NCBI GenBank assembly: GCA_903920215.1
Contig: CAIXLG010000129.1
Location: forward strand, 1 to 44,548
From: an uncultured Chlorobiaceae bacterium
GTDB taxonomy: Bacteria; Bacteroidota; Chlorobiia; Chlorobiales; Chlorobiaceae
DNA: 44,548 bases
Reading direction: 5' to 3'
Part shown: positions 16,967 to 25,888 of the stretch, piece after piece
Position numbering within the stretch: position 1 is the stretch's first letter
Layout of the letters: each line of letters starts with the position of its first letter
Program-made: the position numbers and the translations under genes
Notes under the pieces: generated by a model
Seen by the model: the letters and a program-made list of their open reading frames with translations, nothing else
Told to the model about the DNA's origin: nothing
Databases searched by the model: none

Positions 16967-18184
16967 ATGTACAAATTTACTGAATACATTACCTATAATC
17001 CGATGTTTCACTATGACCGGGTGGTTAAAACCATGGCAATTTACTTCTTTGTCTCTTTTTTTGTTTTCCTGACAGCTTGCAGCAGCATTTCTCCCAAGCC
17101 GTCACGAACCACCACAGCTCCAGAAAAAGATTTCAAAGCAGAACTCCCAAAAAAAACGCAGGAATTTGCAACTCCTGAAAAAATTGAGGCAGTCTCTCCG
17201 CATGAAGTGTATCAATACCGCCTTGGACCAGGAGATTTGGTCAACATTCTGGTATGGCACAGGCCTGAACTTTCACAGGAAAACATCGTAGTCTCCCCCG
17301 ATGGATTCATTACCGTTCCGAGAGTCGGAAGCCTCAACGTTATAAACCGTACACCCGACGAAGTGCAGAATATGATCACCTTAAAACTGGAAAGCCTCTA
17401 TATAAAACCTGAAGTAACAGTAAGAGTAAATGAGTTTCATAACAACAAAGCATTTGTTCTCGGTCGAGTTAGCAAACCGGGGGTTATCAATTTTCCCGGA
17501 AAAGGCACCCTTCTGGAAGCACTTGCTCTGGCAGGAGGCCTTCCAACAGATCAAGCTAAAGAGAACGCGCTAACAAAATGCGCCATTATCCGAGGCAATG
17601 ACACTGTTATATGGATCGACCTTCAAGATCTTCTTAAAAATGGAAATATGGCTTTGAACTCCCCGATCAGAAACAATGATGTCATCTATATTCCTGAAGC
17701 TACTGATGAACTGGTTTATGTAATGGGTGAAGTCGTGACACCTGGTGTCATTCAGATTCGAGGTGGAATGAATGTGCTTAAAGCAATAATGCTTGCTGGA
17801 GGAATGAACAAACAGGCTAATGCGGAAAAGGTATTCGTGATAAGACAACAAAATCTCAAAGGTGATGTTATCAAGGTCGATCTGAAAAACCTGCTTGAAC
17901 ACGGTGATTTCAGCCAGAACTTTGCACTTATGTCGAACGATATTGTCTTTATCAGCCCAAGTGGTATGGCAAAATTCAACTATGCGCTTGAAAAGCTGCT
18001 CCCATCTCTCAATGTACTTAGCATCGGCACCACCACTGCGGAATCATTTGGTATAATGGCCAAGTTACGAAGCCAACTCTGGGGTCAATCAGGATTTGTG
18101 AACACCAATACAGGAGTAACTATATCTACTGGAACAACTACCACCACGGGTACAAGTACATCGACAGGAACGACTGGACAGTAA
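16967..18184 (+). CDS. Wza-type outer-membrane polysaccharide export lipoprotein
   Basis: This 405-residue protein has a hydrophobic signal ending in the lipobox LTAC, so it should be lipid-anchored at the outer membrane. The poly-export domain (YRLGPGDLVNILVWHRPELS, about 84-160) is followed by two SLBB domains (VLGRVSKPGVINFPGKGTL, about 165, and VMGEVVTPGVIQIRGGMNV, about 252). Such proteins form the octameric channel for polysaccharide exit. The C-terminal 30 residues are almost only Thr, Gly and Ser. The ATG at 16967 gives an unusually long n-region of 22 residues before MAIYFFVSFFVFL; an ATG at 17033 would give a conventional signal peptide and may be the real start. Confidence 0.9.
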   Translation: MYKFTEYITYNPMFHYDRVVKTMAIYFFVSFFVFLTACSSISPKPSRTTTAPEKDFKAELPKKTQEFATPEKIEAVSPHEVYQYRLGPGDLVNILVWHRPELSQENIVVSPDGFITVPRVGSLNVINRTPDEVQNMITLKLESLYIKPEVTVRVNEFHNNKAFVLGRVSKPGVINFPGKGTLLEALALAGGLPTDQAKENALTKCAIIRGNDTVIWIDLQDLLKNGNMALNSPIRNNDVIYIPEATDELVYVMGEVVTPGVIQIRGGMNVLKAIMLAGGMNKQANAEKVFVIRQQNLKGDVIKVDLKNLLEHGDFSQNFALMSNDIVFISPSGMAKFNYALEKLLPSLNVLSIGTTTAESFGIMAKLRSQLWGQSGFVNTNTGVTISTGTTTTTGTSTSTGTTGQ

Positions 18185-18233
18185 TATCGATTTGAAGTTA
18201 TATTCAAAAAAATATGAAACCAATAAACTGACA

Positions 18234-19994
18234 ATGAAACTCATTCAACCCCCTACTAACATTAGTAAAATCTGGTCTCTCCTGTTGCCAAAAGAACGTC
18301 ATAATTCTATTATTCTGTTCATTTTAATGCTTATCGGCGTTGGGCTGGAAACGCTTGGAGTCGGGCTTGTTATTCCTGCGCTGTCTCTTTTTACACAAAA
18401 AAATTTTACCGCAAAATATCCAGCTCTTCTACCTTTACTCAATTTTTTTGGTAATCCAGACCAACACAGCTTGGTCGTTGGAGGTTTACTGCTGCTGCTC
18501 GGTGTCTATGTTATAAAAGCTGTTTATTTGGTATTTCTTACCTGGAATCAAAATCGCTTTACGTTCGACATTGGAGCAAGGCTTTCATTGCGACTGTTTA
18601 CTATTTACCTACGTCAACCATATGCGTTTCACCTACAACGTAACTCGGCACAGTTAATCCGAAATGTTACCAATGAAGTATCAATTTTCACCAGTAGCGT
18701 GTTATCGCCACTTATGCAGTTGTTTTCTGAGTCATTGATTGTTGTTGGCCTTTGCCTTATGCTGCTTGTTGTGGAACCTATTGGAACAATCTCCATTGTA
18801 TGCGTGCTTGGCCTTACTGGCTGGAGTTTCTTCCGTTTTACAGAAGGGAGTATAACGCGCTGGGGTAAAGCACGTCAGCATCACGAAGGGTTACGTCTTC
18901 AGCATTTACAGCAAGGCCTTGGCGGCGCGAAAGATGTTAAACTTCTTGGAAGGGAGAGTGATTTCTTAAAACAATACAGTATCCATAATAGAGAAAGTGC
19001 CAAGGTTAGTCGATTAAACGCTACCATGCAGCAGCTTCCTCGGCTTTGGCTTGAGTTGCTTGCTGTTTGCGGTCTTGTAGCTCTGGTGCTTGTTATGCTT
19101 GCACAGGGAGGGGCGCTCGAAACCATCATCCCAAAAATTGGCCTTTTTGCTGTTGTAACTTTTCGCTTGATGCCCTCAGTAAACCGCTTGTTGAATGTAA
19201 TGCAATCGCTTAAGTACTGTTTGCCTGTTATTGATATACTTCAAAAGGATCTGATCCTTTCTGCTCAAGATAATCCTGAAATTAAATCAACACAATCATC
19301 TTTCCAGAAATCCCTTGAGTTACAGAACATTACCTATACTTATCCTGGATCTGCCTTACCATCACTTAATGATATCTCACTTACCATAAAATGCGGTGAA
19401 TCAGTGGGGTTTATTGGTACCAGTGGCGCAGGTAAAAGTACTCTGGTTGATATACTGCTAGGCCTGTTACCTCCAGATCAGGGAATTGTAAAAGTAGACG
19501 GTGAAAACATTAAGCAAAATTTACGAGGGTGGCAGAATCAAATCGGGTATGTACCTCAATCAATTTATCTAACCGATGATACATTGCTTCGAAATATAGC
19601 CTTTGGACTTTCCAGTGAAAAAATTAATAAAGAAGCTGTTTTGAATGCAATTCGTGCAGCACATCTGGATGATTTTATTCAAAGTCTACCAGAAGGCATT
19701 GATACTGTTGTAGGAGAAAGAGGTGTTCGTCTTTCAGGCGGTCAACGTCAAAGAATCGGCATTGCACGCGCTCTCTACCACGATCCTTCAGTACTTGTGC
19801 TTGACGAAGCAACCAGCGCACTTGATTCAGCTACAGAACAAGGCGTTATGGACGCTGTTCGCGAATTGCAGGGCTCTAAAACCATTATTATTGTTGCTCA
19901 CCGTCTCAGCACTATCGAACAATGTGACCGACTATATCAGCTTGAAAATGGTCAAATAAAATCACAAGGCTCGCCCAATAAGATTCTTTATTAA
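18234..19994 (+). CDS. ABC transporter, PglK-type lipid-linked oligosaccharide flippase
   Basis: This is a half-transporter of 586 residues with fused membrane (about 1-320) and ATPase (about 355-580) domains. Its start (SLLLPKERHNSIILFI) followed by LETLGVGLVIPALSLF is characteristic of the PglK group, which flips polyprenyl-pyrophosphate-linked oligosaccharides. The ATPase has Walker A GTSGAGKST, signature LSGGQRQRIGIA, Walker B VLVLDEATSALD and the switch histidine in VAHRLS. I chose the ATG at 18234; a TTG at 18192 would add 14 residues, but neither has a clear ribosome binding site. As no Wzx flippase is visible, this is probably the repeat-unit flippase of the locus. Confidence 0.87.
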   Translation: MKLIQPPTNISKIWSLLLPKERHNSIILFILMLIGVGLETLGVGLVIPALSLFTQKNFTAKYPALLPLLNFFGNPDQHSLVVGGLLLLLGVYVIKAVYLVFLTWNQNRFTFDIGARLSLRLFTIYLRQPYAFHLQRNSAQLIRNVTNEVSIFTSSVLSPLMQLFSESLIVVGLCLMLLVVEPIGTISIVCVLGLTGWSFFRFTEGSITRWGKARQHHEGLRLQHLQQGLGGAKDVKLLGRESDFLKQYSIHNRESAKVSRLNATMQQLPRLWLELLAVCGLVALVLVMLAQGGALETIIPKIGLFAVVTFRLMPSVNRLLNVMQSLKYCLPVIDILQKDLILSAQDNPEIKSTQSSFQKSLELQNITYTYPGSALPSLNDISLTIKCGESVGFIGTSGAGKSTLVDILLGLLPPDQGIVKVDGENIKQNLRGWQNQIGYVPQSIYLTDDTLLRNIAFGLSSEKINKEAVLNAIRAAHLDDFIQSLPEGIDTVVGERGVRLSGGQRQRIGIARALYHDPSVLVLDEATSALDSATEQGVMDAVRELQGSKTIIIVAHRLSTIEQCDRLYQLENGQIKSQGSPNKILY

Positions 19995-20005
19995 GAAAAC
20001 ACACT

Positions 20006-21061
20006 ATGAACATATTAAAAAGTATATTATTACGGTATCGAAAGTATATTAATCGACCTCCTAAATTCGAAATAGATCATTCGAGTATTGAAGGAATAAC
20101 AATCACTTATTTAAGCCCTCTATCTGATCATAAAGGAAACGGTGCAAGTGGCGGCGTTAAAGTAATCTATAAACAATCCGACGCAATTAATAATCTTCTT
20201 TTCGAAAATTTTCAATCCACAGTATTACATCCTGATAACCTAAATTTCTCATGTACTTGGTTTGATTGCTCAACGAATTTTAAACGCAATTTCAATTTTA
20301 ATATTAATAAAGAGTTTGTCATAATACCTGAATTTTGGGCTGAACGATATGCTCCACAATGCAAATCCCTTGGCATTAAATATGGCATTTTTGTTCAGAA
20401 TGGCTACACATTTGGAGATGTAGACAGCACCCTTACTATTTCCACTTATTACGATGCAGATATTATTATAACAATATCTGATGATACAACTGATTGTTGT
20501 AAATTAGCATTCCCAACTTTATCTTCGAAAATAATGCGTATGCATTATTTTATTGATTCAAATAAATTTATACCTGACCTGCAAAAAGGCAACATAATCA
20601 CTTATATGCCAAGAAAACTTCCTAGACATTCAAGGTTAGTTATATTTTTTTTGGAACAACATCTGCCTGAACATTGGAAAATTATTCCAATAAATAATAT
20701 GACAGAAAAAGAGGTCATTGAAACTCTTCAAAAGTCGAAAATATTTTTATCATTCAGTGAGCTTGAGGGGTGGGGCCTGCCCCCAATAGAGGCGGGATTA
20801 ACAGGCAATAAAGTCATTGGATATACGGGAGAAGGAGGAAAAGAATATTGGCAACCACCTATTTTTTCAGAAATAATGATGGGTGATATAAAAAGTTTTG
20901 TCAAGGAAATTATTTCCGAAATAATTAAATTTGACACAAATACTGGATATAATATTGATAAAACAGCAATTAATAAATTATCTGATCTATATTCAAAAAA
21001 ACACGAAAACAATGATCTCCTTAAGCTTTCTAAAAAGATTGAACAAGCGCTGTTATTGTAG
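20006..21061 (+). CDS. Glycosyltransferase-like protein (GT4-type), AT-rich
   Basis: This 351-residue protein resembles GT-B enzymes related to rhamnan synthesis (WsaF-like): it has GASGGVKVIYKQSDAIN near residue 50, IKYGIFVQNGYTF at about 125 and a C-terminal EX7E-like motif FLSFSELEGWGLPPIEAG (about 248-265) with VIGYTGEGG following. The gene is clearly more AT-rich than its neighbours, with many Asn, Ile and Lys codons, suggesting recent acquisition into the operon. It starts 11 bp after the flippase gene. Identification as a glycosyltransferase is good; the sugar is unknown. Confidence 0.75.
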   Translation: MNILKSILLRYRKYINRPPKFEIDHSSIEGITITYLSPLSDHKGNGASGGVKVIYKQSDAINNLLFENFQSTVLHPDNLNFSCTWFDCSTNFKRNFNFNINKEFVIIPEFWAERYAPQCKSLGIKYGIFVQNGYTFGDVDSTLTISTYYDADIIITISDDTTDCCKLAFPTLSSKIMRMHYFIDSNKFIPDLQKGNIITYMPRKLPRHSRLVIFFLEQHLPEHWKIIPINNMTEKEVIETLQKSKIFLSFSELEGWGLPPIEAGLTGNKVIGYTGEGGKEYWQPPIFSEIMMGDIKSFVKEIISEIIKFDTNTGYNIDKTAINKLSDLYSKKHENNDLLKLSKKIEQALLL

Positions 21062-21142
21062 TTTTTTTATATATAGATTAAATAAAATATTTCAGACACT
21101 AATATAATTGCATCATGACTTTTTTTAAGATCAAGAACATTT

Positions 21143-23395
21143 ATGGTTAATGAGAATGTGATAAGGGAACCTCTTCCCTATGGGAAACCATCGAAATCCC
21201 TTGATTTTATAGGTTTTGCCAAACGGTATGGACTATTTATTCTTGTAATCGGTTCTTTTCTATTTACACTAACAGTCCCCATTGTTCTATTGATCAGCAA
21301 ACCTAACTACGAAGTTAAAGCTATCATGCGGGTTGACCCGGTTATGCCCTCGCTGATTACCTCAAGCGATGATCCTCAAATCATCAACTACTATCAGGAC
21401 TATGCCCGAACACAGGCACAACGGATGATGTCTTTTGATGTGCTAAAAAAAACTGTTGAAAAACTGACACCTGACGAAAAGGCAGCAATATTTCCAAAAG
21501 GAATGCCTACCGATAATTGTGCAAACATGCTCTCTTTTATCATAAAAACAAACCCCTTAACTGGCACACACCTTATTGAAATAACCGCATCAAGTCCAAA
21601 AAAAGAAGGTCTTGCTCCTCTTGTAAATAATTTTATGGCGGTGTTTCTTGAAAAAGTTCGCAAAAAATCCGAAATGCAGGACAATGAGCGACTGGTCTTC
21701 CTGAAAAATAAAAAAAAGGAGTTGACAATTGAGATCAGCACTATCGAAAATAAACTGATTATGCTCACAAAAGAGATTAATACCGCAACCTTTTCGGAAG
21801 GTTATAACATTGCCAGTAAGAAAACTGAGCAACTTCAAGCACTTTATGTCAAAGCACTTGGAGACCAAATAGCGACTAGAGCTCAATTAGATGAAAAAGT
21901 CAAATTGAATAACCAAATAAAAAGCCTGTCCCTTGAACCGATGGTTGAGGAAATGGTAATGAAAGACGCGTCTCTTAATATGACAAATTCATGGACCTAT
22001 CAGCAACAACAACAGATGAGAAGTTCTACTGATGGATTGACAAAAAATAATCCTGACCGCATCTATATTGAAGAGCGTATGAATGCTATGCGTGAATATG
22101 AAAAAAAACAGAAGAATGAACTCAATAAAAATGCCCACAAAATTCTGTATGGAATACGTGACTTCGGACTGAATAAAGAATTAATAACAGCCAAAAATGA
22201 CTTCGAAAGGACTAAAACTGTTGAAGAAAAAGTTAGAGAAGAACTAACAAAAAGCAGCACAGATGCAATAAAAACTTCTGTTGGACTTCATCGGGGCGAG
22301 TCACTTGAAGCAATACTAAAACACAAACGAGAACTGCTTGACCGTATTGATACCAGAATTCAAGAGCTTGAGGTTGAAGGGAAAGCTCCTCTTCACCTCT
22401 CAATTGAATCTGCCGCTCGCAAACCTGATCATGCAGAAGGATCAAACATAAAAAAACTGTTTATGATCTTTTTCAGCATTTCATTCGGTGCTATGGGATT
22501 TGTATTTTTTGCCTACGACTTCTTCGACAACCGTATACGTCGTTCCAAAGACATCGAACAGGCCCTCGGATATCCACCAGCATGTATAGTTCCACTATCA
22601 ACAAACAACATTCCATTTCATCAACTGATTTCTCTAGCTCCGGACAATGATGTATTTAAAGCTATCAAAAGTTTTGCTGTCAAACTCACTCTTGAAAAAG
22701 CTGAATCCAATGCTGCGATTATCCTATTTACAGGTGTAGATGGCGATTCAGGCTGCACCTCACTTTCCCTGAACACAGCAGAGGCACTCTCAACTCTCGC
22801 ACCAAAAGTGCTATTGATTGAAGGAAACATTGCTGACCCTGCTCTCAGTAAAATTGCTAATCTGGCATCGGAACCTTCAGGTCTTTCTGACTTTCTCAAC
22901 TCAACAGAGCCCTTGAATAACTTCATCGTCAGTAGCTCAACGTCCAACATTAGTATCCTGTATGCCGGAAACACCATAATCGAGAACATCTCTCAACATC
23001 GCGTCAAGGAGCTTTTTGAATCAGCCAGAAAAGAGTATGACTATGTATGCATTGACTGCGCCCCAGTTCTCCAAAGCGACCTTACTGAATACCTTGCTCT
23101 TTTTTCCGACATCATAGTTCTGATATCCGTTGGAGAAAGCACTTACTTCAACGATTTGAGAAAAGCTGCTGAACTTCTCGTACACCTTAAAGTTCCCGCA
23201 ATTGCACCTCTTCTTAATTGGGGTGGTTTCAAACGCAGGATGAGCATTGACAAACTCCTTGAAAAACAACCTGAAATTCTTGACAAAATCAATACAAAAC
23301 AGATTGAAGAAATTATTCAGAATCTTCCCGCAGCTAAGGAACTCATGAGTAAAATCAAAACCATTATCAACAGTACTCTTAAAAAAAGCAAATAA
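21143..23395 (+). CDS. Wzc-like polysaccharide copolymerase with degenerate BY-kinase domain
   Basis: This 750-residue inner-membrane protein has a Wzz-type periplasmic domain between two helices (about 30-52 and 437-458), with long coiled-coil stretches (about 180-420), and a C-terminal domain matching bacterial tyrosine kinases. That domain is degenerate. At the Walker A place it reads GVDGDSGCTSLS (residues 531-541), with Cys538 where the catalytic lysine belongs. Walker A prime is VLLIEGNIADP rather than the usual VLLIDaDlRrP, and Walker B is CIDCAPVL. The C-terminus (TLKKSK) lacks the tyrosine cluster. It probably sets chain length and bridges to the Wza-like channel without phosphorylation control. 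It lies in the same operon as that channel. Confidence 0.88.
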   Translation: MVNENVIREPLPYGKPSKSLDFIGFAKRYGLFILVIGSFLFTLTVPIVLLISKPNYEVKAIMRVDPVMPSLITSSDDPQIINYYQDYARTQAQRMMSFDVLKKTVEKLTPDEKAAIFPKGMPTDNCANMLSFIIKTNPLTGTHLIEITASSPKKEGLAPLVNNFMAVFLEKVRKKSEMQDNERLVFLKNKKKELTIEISTIENKLIMLTKEINTATFSEGYNIASKKTEQLQALYVKALGDQIATRAQLDEKVKLNNQIKSLSLEPMVEEMVMKDASLNMTNSWTYQQQQQMRSSTDGLTKNNPDRIYIEERMNAMREYEKKQKNELNKNAHKILYGIRDFGLNKELITAKNDFERTKTVEEKVREELTKSSTDAIKTSVGLHRGESLEAILKHKRELLDRIDTRIQELEVEGKAPLHLSIESAARKPDHAEGSNIKKLFMIFFSISFGAMGFVFFAYDFFDNRIRRSKDIEQALGYPPACIVPLSTNNIPFHQLISLAPDNDVFKAIKSFAVKLTLEKAESNAAIILFTGVDGDSGCTSLSLNTAEALSTLAPKVLLIEGNIADPALSKIANLASEPSGLSDFLNSTEPLNNFIVSSSTSNISILYAGNTIIENISQHRVKELFESARKEYDYVCIDCAPVLQSDLTEYLALFSDIIVLISVGESTYFNDLRKAAELLVHLKVPAIAPLLNWGGFKRRMSIDKLLEKQPEILDKINTKQIEEIIQNLPAAKELMSKIKTIINSTLKKSK

Positions 23396-23417
23396 TATCG
23401 AAAGAGGAGAACCATAA

Positions 23418-23486
23418 ATGAACAACTTTCCGGTACTGCTTGATCAGGGCTACCCAAGCCTCCTGGACAAAACATCACAACCATGA
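23418..23486 (+). CDS. Small leader-like ORF (22 codons) coupled to acetyltransferase
   Basis: A 22-codon frame begins at ATG 23418 behind AAAGAGGAG, the strongest ribosome binding site in this part of the operon, and ends at TGA 23484-23486, overlapping the ATG of the acetyltransferase (ATGA). The peptide reads MNNFPVLLDQGYPSLLDKTS plus QP and has no signal or membrane segment. It may serve to translate the following gene by coupling, or be a relic of a longer N-terminus. I know of no family for it. Confidence 0.5.
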   Translation: MNNFPVLLDQGYPSLLDKTSQP

Positions 23487-23971
23487 TATCAGCAACGGAA
23501 CCAGATTGGGAAAGAGAAAACCCGGTACGAGGGCGGTTCGAACCAGGAAAAAAACTGCTTGCTGCAATACGACATTTTCAGCGTCTTAGAACAAAAAGCG
23601 ATCTTATGTCAAAACTTATCAGGTCAATTGCAGTAGTTCAATACAGGTTTTGGAGCGCAATAACCGGAGCGGACATTCCGCTGAACTCGAAAATCGGTGG
23701 AGGGCTCTTGATCCCTCATCCAAACGGGATAGTTATTCATCCTGATGCTATAATAGGCCCCAACTGCCTTATCTTTCAGCAAGTCACCATCGGAGCAGGC
23801 TCCAAACCTGGTCTTCCGATTATCGAAGGGCATGTTGATATAGGTGCCGGCGCAAAAATTCTTGGGAACATCCATATCGGTGCCCATGCACGAATAGGTG
23901 CCAATGCTGTCGTCATAAACGATATACCCGCTAATACAACCGCAGTAGGCATACCAGCAGTCTTTCGGTAA
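23483..23971 (+). CDS. Hexapeptide acetyltransferase, serine acetyltransferase-like (second copy)
   Basis: This 162-residue protein has a helical N-terminus (about 1-60) and a CysE-type left-handed beta helix: LNSKIGGGLLIPHPNGIVIH (histidines in active-site positions), IGPNCLIFQQVTIGAG, DIGAGAKILGNIHIG and ARIGANAVVINDIPANTTAVGIP. It is related to the enzyme at 16437-16949. The ATG overlaps the stop of a 22-codon ORF and has no good ribosome binding site of its own, so translation is probably coupled. Likely role: acetylation of a sugar in the repeat unit. Confidence 0.85.
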   Translation: MISATEPDWERENPVRGRFEPGKKLLAAIRHFQRLRTKSDLMSKLIRSIAVVQYRFWSAITGADIPLNSKIGGGLLIPHPNGIVIHPDAIIGPNCLIFQQVTIGAGSKPGLPIIEGHVDIGAGAKILGNIHIGAHARIGANAVVINDIPANTTAVGIPAVFR

Positions 23972-24009
23972 TGATTAATGACAAGAAATAAAAATAAGGA
24001 CTGGTAACA

Positions 24010-25449
24010 ATGGGTGGCGCTGGAAATATTTTAGTACCAATCGCGTTCTTGGTTTTTCCACTTATAGTCATGCGTCTCTTTATAACGCTTGGCCCTCGTA
24101 AGGCAATAGCAATAGCCTTTGTTTTTGGGTGGATGTTTCTTCCTGTTGCAAACTACGACATCTTTCTCCTCCACAATACTAAAACGGCTGTTATATGCCT
24201 CAGTATTTTGGGGAACGCTTATCTCTTCGACAAGGAACAACTGTCAAAATTCCAGTTCAATGCAGCTGACATTCCAATGATTCTTTGGTGCATTGCCCCC
24301 TTTTTTTCCTCTATAGCTAACGGCGATGGTCCTTATGACGGCTTAGCGTCAAGCTTGGCCCAAAGCGAAAAGTGGGGAATGTCCTACTATATCGCAAGAA
24401 TATATTTCAGCAATGAAGAGAACATAAAAATACTCGCTTTTATCATTTTTATCGGAACACTGGTTTACATCCCATTCTGCTGGTATGAATTGATCATGAG
24501 CCCTCAGTTGCACCGGCTTACCTACGGTTTTCATCAAAGCGACTTCATTCAGACTCTTAGGGATGGAGGCGGATACAGGCCGATGGTCTATATGGAACAC
24601 GGGCTCATGACTGCAATGTGGATGGCACTCGGTGCATTCCTGGGAATCTGGATGTTTTTCACTGGGTTGCTGCCAAAAAAGATCATGCACATACCAGCGC
24701 TCTACCTTCTTATGCTGCTGATTTTCACCAACATCATGATGCGTTCGATGGGGGCTATTTCCCTGCTTATAATCGCTCTCTTAGTAGTTTATATTTCAAA
24801 TAAAACGAAAACAGCCCTTCTGATTCTCATCCTTCTTTTTGTTCCACATCTCTATATTTTCACCAGAACAACCGGCATTTGGGATGGCCGAAATCTTTCT
24901 AGCGCTGTATCTCAACAATACAGTAGTGAACGCTCGGGATCGCTACAATTCCGCTTTGACAATGAAACAATTCTGGTACAAAAAGCACTGCAAGGCAGTT
25001 TTTTCGGGTGGGGTGGATATGGCCGTTCGAGAGTTTACGATGAAAAAGGTAGAGATATCAGTATTACTGACGGATTGTGGATCATCACCTATGGTACAAA
25101 CGGAATATATGGGCTTGTTGTGATGGTTATCGCGATTCAATGGCCACTTTTTCTCTTTTTTTGGCGAGTTAAACCGGAATTGTGGAACACTAAAATATGG
25201 GGAAACTCTGCTGTTATGGCAGTCTTTCTCGGTATTTTTATGATCGATAATCTGCTGAACGCCATGATCAACCCTGTTTACATGCTTTGCAACGGCTCTC
25301 TGATTGGCATACTTCTCAACTCCTCAAAGGTCCTTGCTCTGAATAGTAATACAGGGTCTCTTGAAGCTAAAAAGGAGCAGAACCGGACAGTACATGGAAC
25401 CCGTTTTATTCCATCACCAAGCTTGAAACCATCTCGATTTATCGGGTAA
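24010..25449 (+). CDS. O-antigen ligase/polymerase-like (Wzy-type) membrane protein
   Basis: This 479-residue protein has roughly 10-12 hydrophobic helices and a large periplasmic loop in the second half (about 295-350), the layout of the O-antigen ligase/Wzy superfamily. That loop region contains QFRFDNETILVQKALQGSFF and GWGGYGRSRVYDEKG, then ITDGLWI, a pattern seen in EPS-locus polymerases. AAGGA lies about 10 bp upstream of the ATG. It is most likely the polymerase that joins flipped repeat units, because the locus has a copolymerase and an export channel but no other polymerase candidate; a ligase role is the alternative. Confidence 0.8.
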   Translation: MGGAGNILVPIAFLVFPLIVMRLFITLGPRKAIAIAFVFGWMFLPVANYDIFLLHNTKTAVICLSILGNAYLFDKEQLSKFQFNAADIPMILWCIAPFFSSIANGDGPYDGLASSLAQSEKWGMSYYIARIYFSNEENIKILAFIIFIGTLVYIPFCWYELIMSPQLHRLTYGFHQSDFIQTLRDGGGYRPMVYMEHGLMTAMWMALGAFLGIWMFFTGLLPKKIMHIPALYLLMLLIFTNIMMRSMGAISLLIIALLVVYISNKTKTALLILILLFVPHLYIFTRTTGIWDGRNLSSAVSQQYSSERSGSLQFRFDNETILVQKALQGSFFGWGGYGRSRVYDEKGRDISITDGLWIITYGTNGIYGLVVMVIAIQWPLFLFFWRVKPELWNTKIWGNSAVMAVFLGIFMIDNLLNAMINPVYMLCNGSLIGILLNSSKVLALNSNTGSLEAKKEQNRTVHGTRFIPSPSLKPSRFIG

Positions 25450-25468
25450 TTTTTTTGAGATTATTTGC

Positions 25469-25888
25469 ATGAAAAACCTGTTTCGAAAAGACAATCTTCT
25501 TAAGCCTGAATGGAATACTAACCGGTCACTCCTGATCTACTGGATACTGGGACTTGTTCTTATCTTTATAGGAAGTTTCATACCTCTATCAGGATTTGTT
25601 CACAATATTTTCCTTATTGATACTCTGCTACACATGATACTTTACAGTATGCTCTCATTTATTCCAATGATCCTGTTCAAAAGCAGAAAAAACGCTTTTC
25701 TGCTCTCTCTGGCTATAACGCCGATAGGGTACCTCCTTGAAACCTTACATATATTAGTAACCGAGGAGAGCTTCAGTGCCCTCAATGTTCTTGCCAACAA
25801 TGCTGGGGTTATTGCTGGAATTGCAACAGGCCTTGTTGTGCGCCTCAAATGTCACTACACTCACGAAAAACAAGAGATAAACCTGTAG
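25469..25888 (+). CDS. VanZ-like small membrane protein
   Basis: This 139-residue protein has about four hydrophobic helices and resembles VanZ-family proteins: an early SFIPLSGF segment, the DTLLHMILYSMLSFIPMILF helix with its conserved His, and the ALNVLANNAGVIAGIATGL end. VanZ-like proteins are frequent in EPS gene clusters, but their biochemical role is unknown. Its stop is immediately followed by the ATG of the next glycosyltransferase, indicating translational coupling. Confidence 0.75.
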   Translation: MKNLFRKDNLLKPEWNTNRSLLIYWILGLVLIFIGSFIPLSGFVHNIFLIDTLLHMILYSMLSFIPMILFKSRKNAFLLSLAITPIGYLLETLHILVTEESFSALNVLANNAGVIAGIATGLVVRLKCHYTHEKQEINL

